Shown here: piece after piece, positions 13,582 to 13,735 of the stretch
How the letters are laid out: the number at the start of each line of letters is the position of its first letter
Position numbering within the stretch: the first letter of the stretch is position 1
DNA from: a bacterium
Lineage (GTDB): Bacteria > Desulfobacterota > Anaeroferrophillalia > Anaeroferrophillales > Tharpellaceae
Reading direction: 5' to 3'
Length of the DNA stretch: 13,735 nucleotides
Assembly (NCBI GenBank): GCA_029935295.1
Contig: JAOZKP010000003.1
Coordinates: 1 to 13,735, forward strand
Made by a program: the position numbers and the translations under genes
Notes under the pieces: model-generated
Told to the model about the DNA's origin: nothing
The model's database searches: none
The model's input: only the letters and a program-made list of their open reading frames with translations

Positions 13582-13735
13582 TGACGTCGTAAAAAGCCCC
13601 CGAAATCAGCTCCATTCTGTTCCAATCGTACATTCGTACTGGCCGGAAGTCCCCACCACTCAACCGTGATCGGGGACAGACTTGACATTCTGCGTCTCCC
13701 AGCAAATGCACCCTGCCGGGCACAAGCGTACTGGC
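13582..13735. other. non-coding right end with recurrent-type repeat motifs
   Basis: No supported gene. CGGGGACAGACTTGACATTC at 13671-13690 resembles the CCGGGTCAGGCTTGACAAAT end of the element at 6951-6970. GTCCCC (13649-13654) and GGGGAC (13672-13677) form an inverted repeat with a 17-nt loop. CGTACTGGC occurs at 13635-13643 and at 13727-13735, the latter touching the window edge. The stretch after the preceding stop, on the minus strand CTTTTTACGACGTCATCA, resembles a motif I recall as recurrent in Desulfobacterota intergenic DNA. An element may begin here and run beyond the edge. Confidence 0.4.

Noticed and set aside
13508..13723. 71-codon minus-strand frame at the right edge
   Set aside because: Partly antisense to the DUF3553-like gene and otherwise over repeat DNA; unusual Arg/Cys/Trp composition and no family motif.

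Overview
The window looks like a piece of chromosome from a Gram-negative bacterium of moderate G+C, most like a Desulfobacterota (former Deltaproteobacteria) relative. The basis is gene content: a FadN-type dehydrogenase/hydratase fusion, a 600-residue acyl-CoA dehydrogenase with a C-terminal extension, a FadR-like TetR regulator, an iron-sulfur flavoprotein, and intergenic repeats of the GGGTCAGGCTTGACA kind. The lineage is an inference; no rRNA or marker gene is present.

Positions 1-6600 (all minus strand) hold a fatty-acid beta-oxidation block: long-chain acyl-CoA synthetase, an overlapping TetR-family regulator, acyl-CoA dehydrogenase, and a 3-hydroxyacyl-CoA dehydrogenase/enoyl-CoA hydratase fusion cut by the left edge. 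Together they cover activation, first oxidation, hydration and second oxidation; the thiolase is not in the window. Two 18-bp imperfect palindromes matching the FadR-type layout (7-bp arms, 4-bp centre) lie before the synthetase and before the acyl-CoA dehydrogenase. The first sits directly over the predicted transcription start of a good sigma-70 promoter, so a self-regulated fatty-acid regulon can be read from the sequence.

Positions 6600-7000 are non-coding and unusually structured: several hairpins enclosed by a 14-bp inverted repeat 314 bp apart, resembling a REP/MITE-type remnant.

Positions 7000-10308 (minus strand) form a compact three-gene unit: an iron-sulfur flavoprotein, an HPP-family membrane protein, and a lipoprotein fusing a BtuF-like corrinoid-binding domain to a CbiZ-like adenosylcobinamide amidohydrolase. 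The last two overlap by ATGA. This suggests a corrinoid capture and remodelling system in which the amidohydrolase would be tethered outside the cytoplasm. It is the most novel element of the window.

Positions 10448-13735 (plus strand) hold tex, whose coding sequence contains a perfect 32-bp palindrome, then an AT-richer gene for an uncharacterised protein with a DUF3553-like N-terminus, then a repeat-bearing intergenic end. I saw no tRNA, rRNA, CRISPR array or intact insertion sequence.
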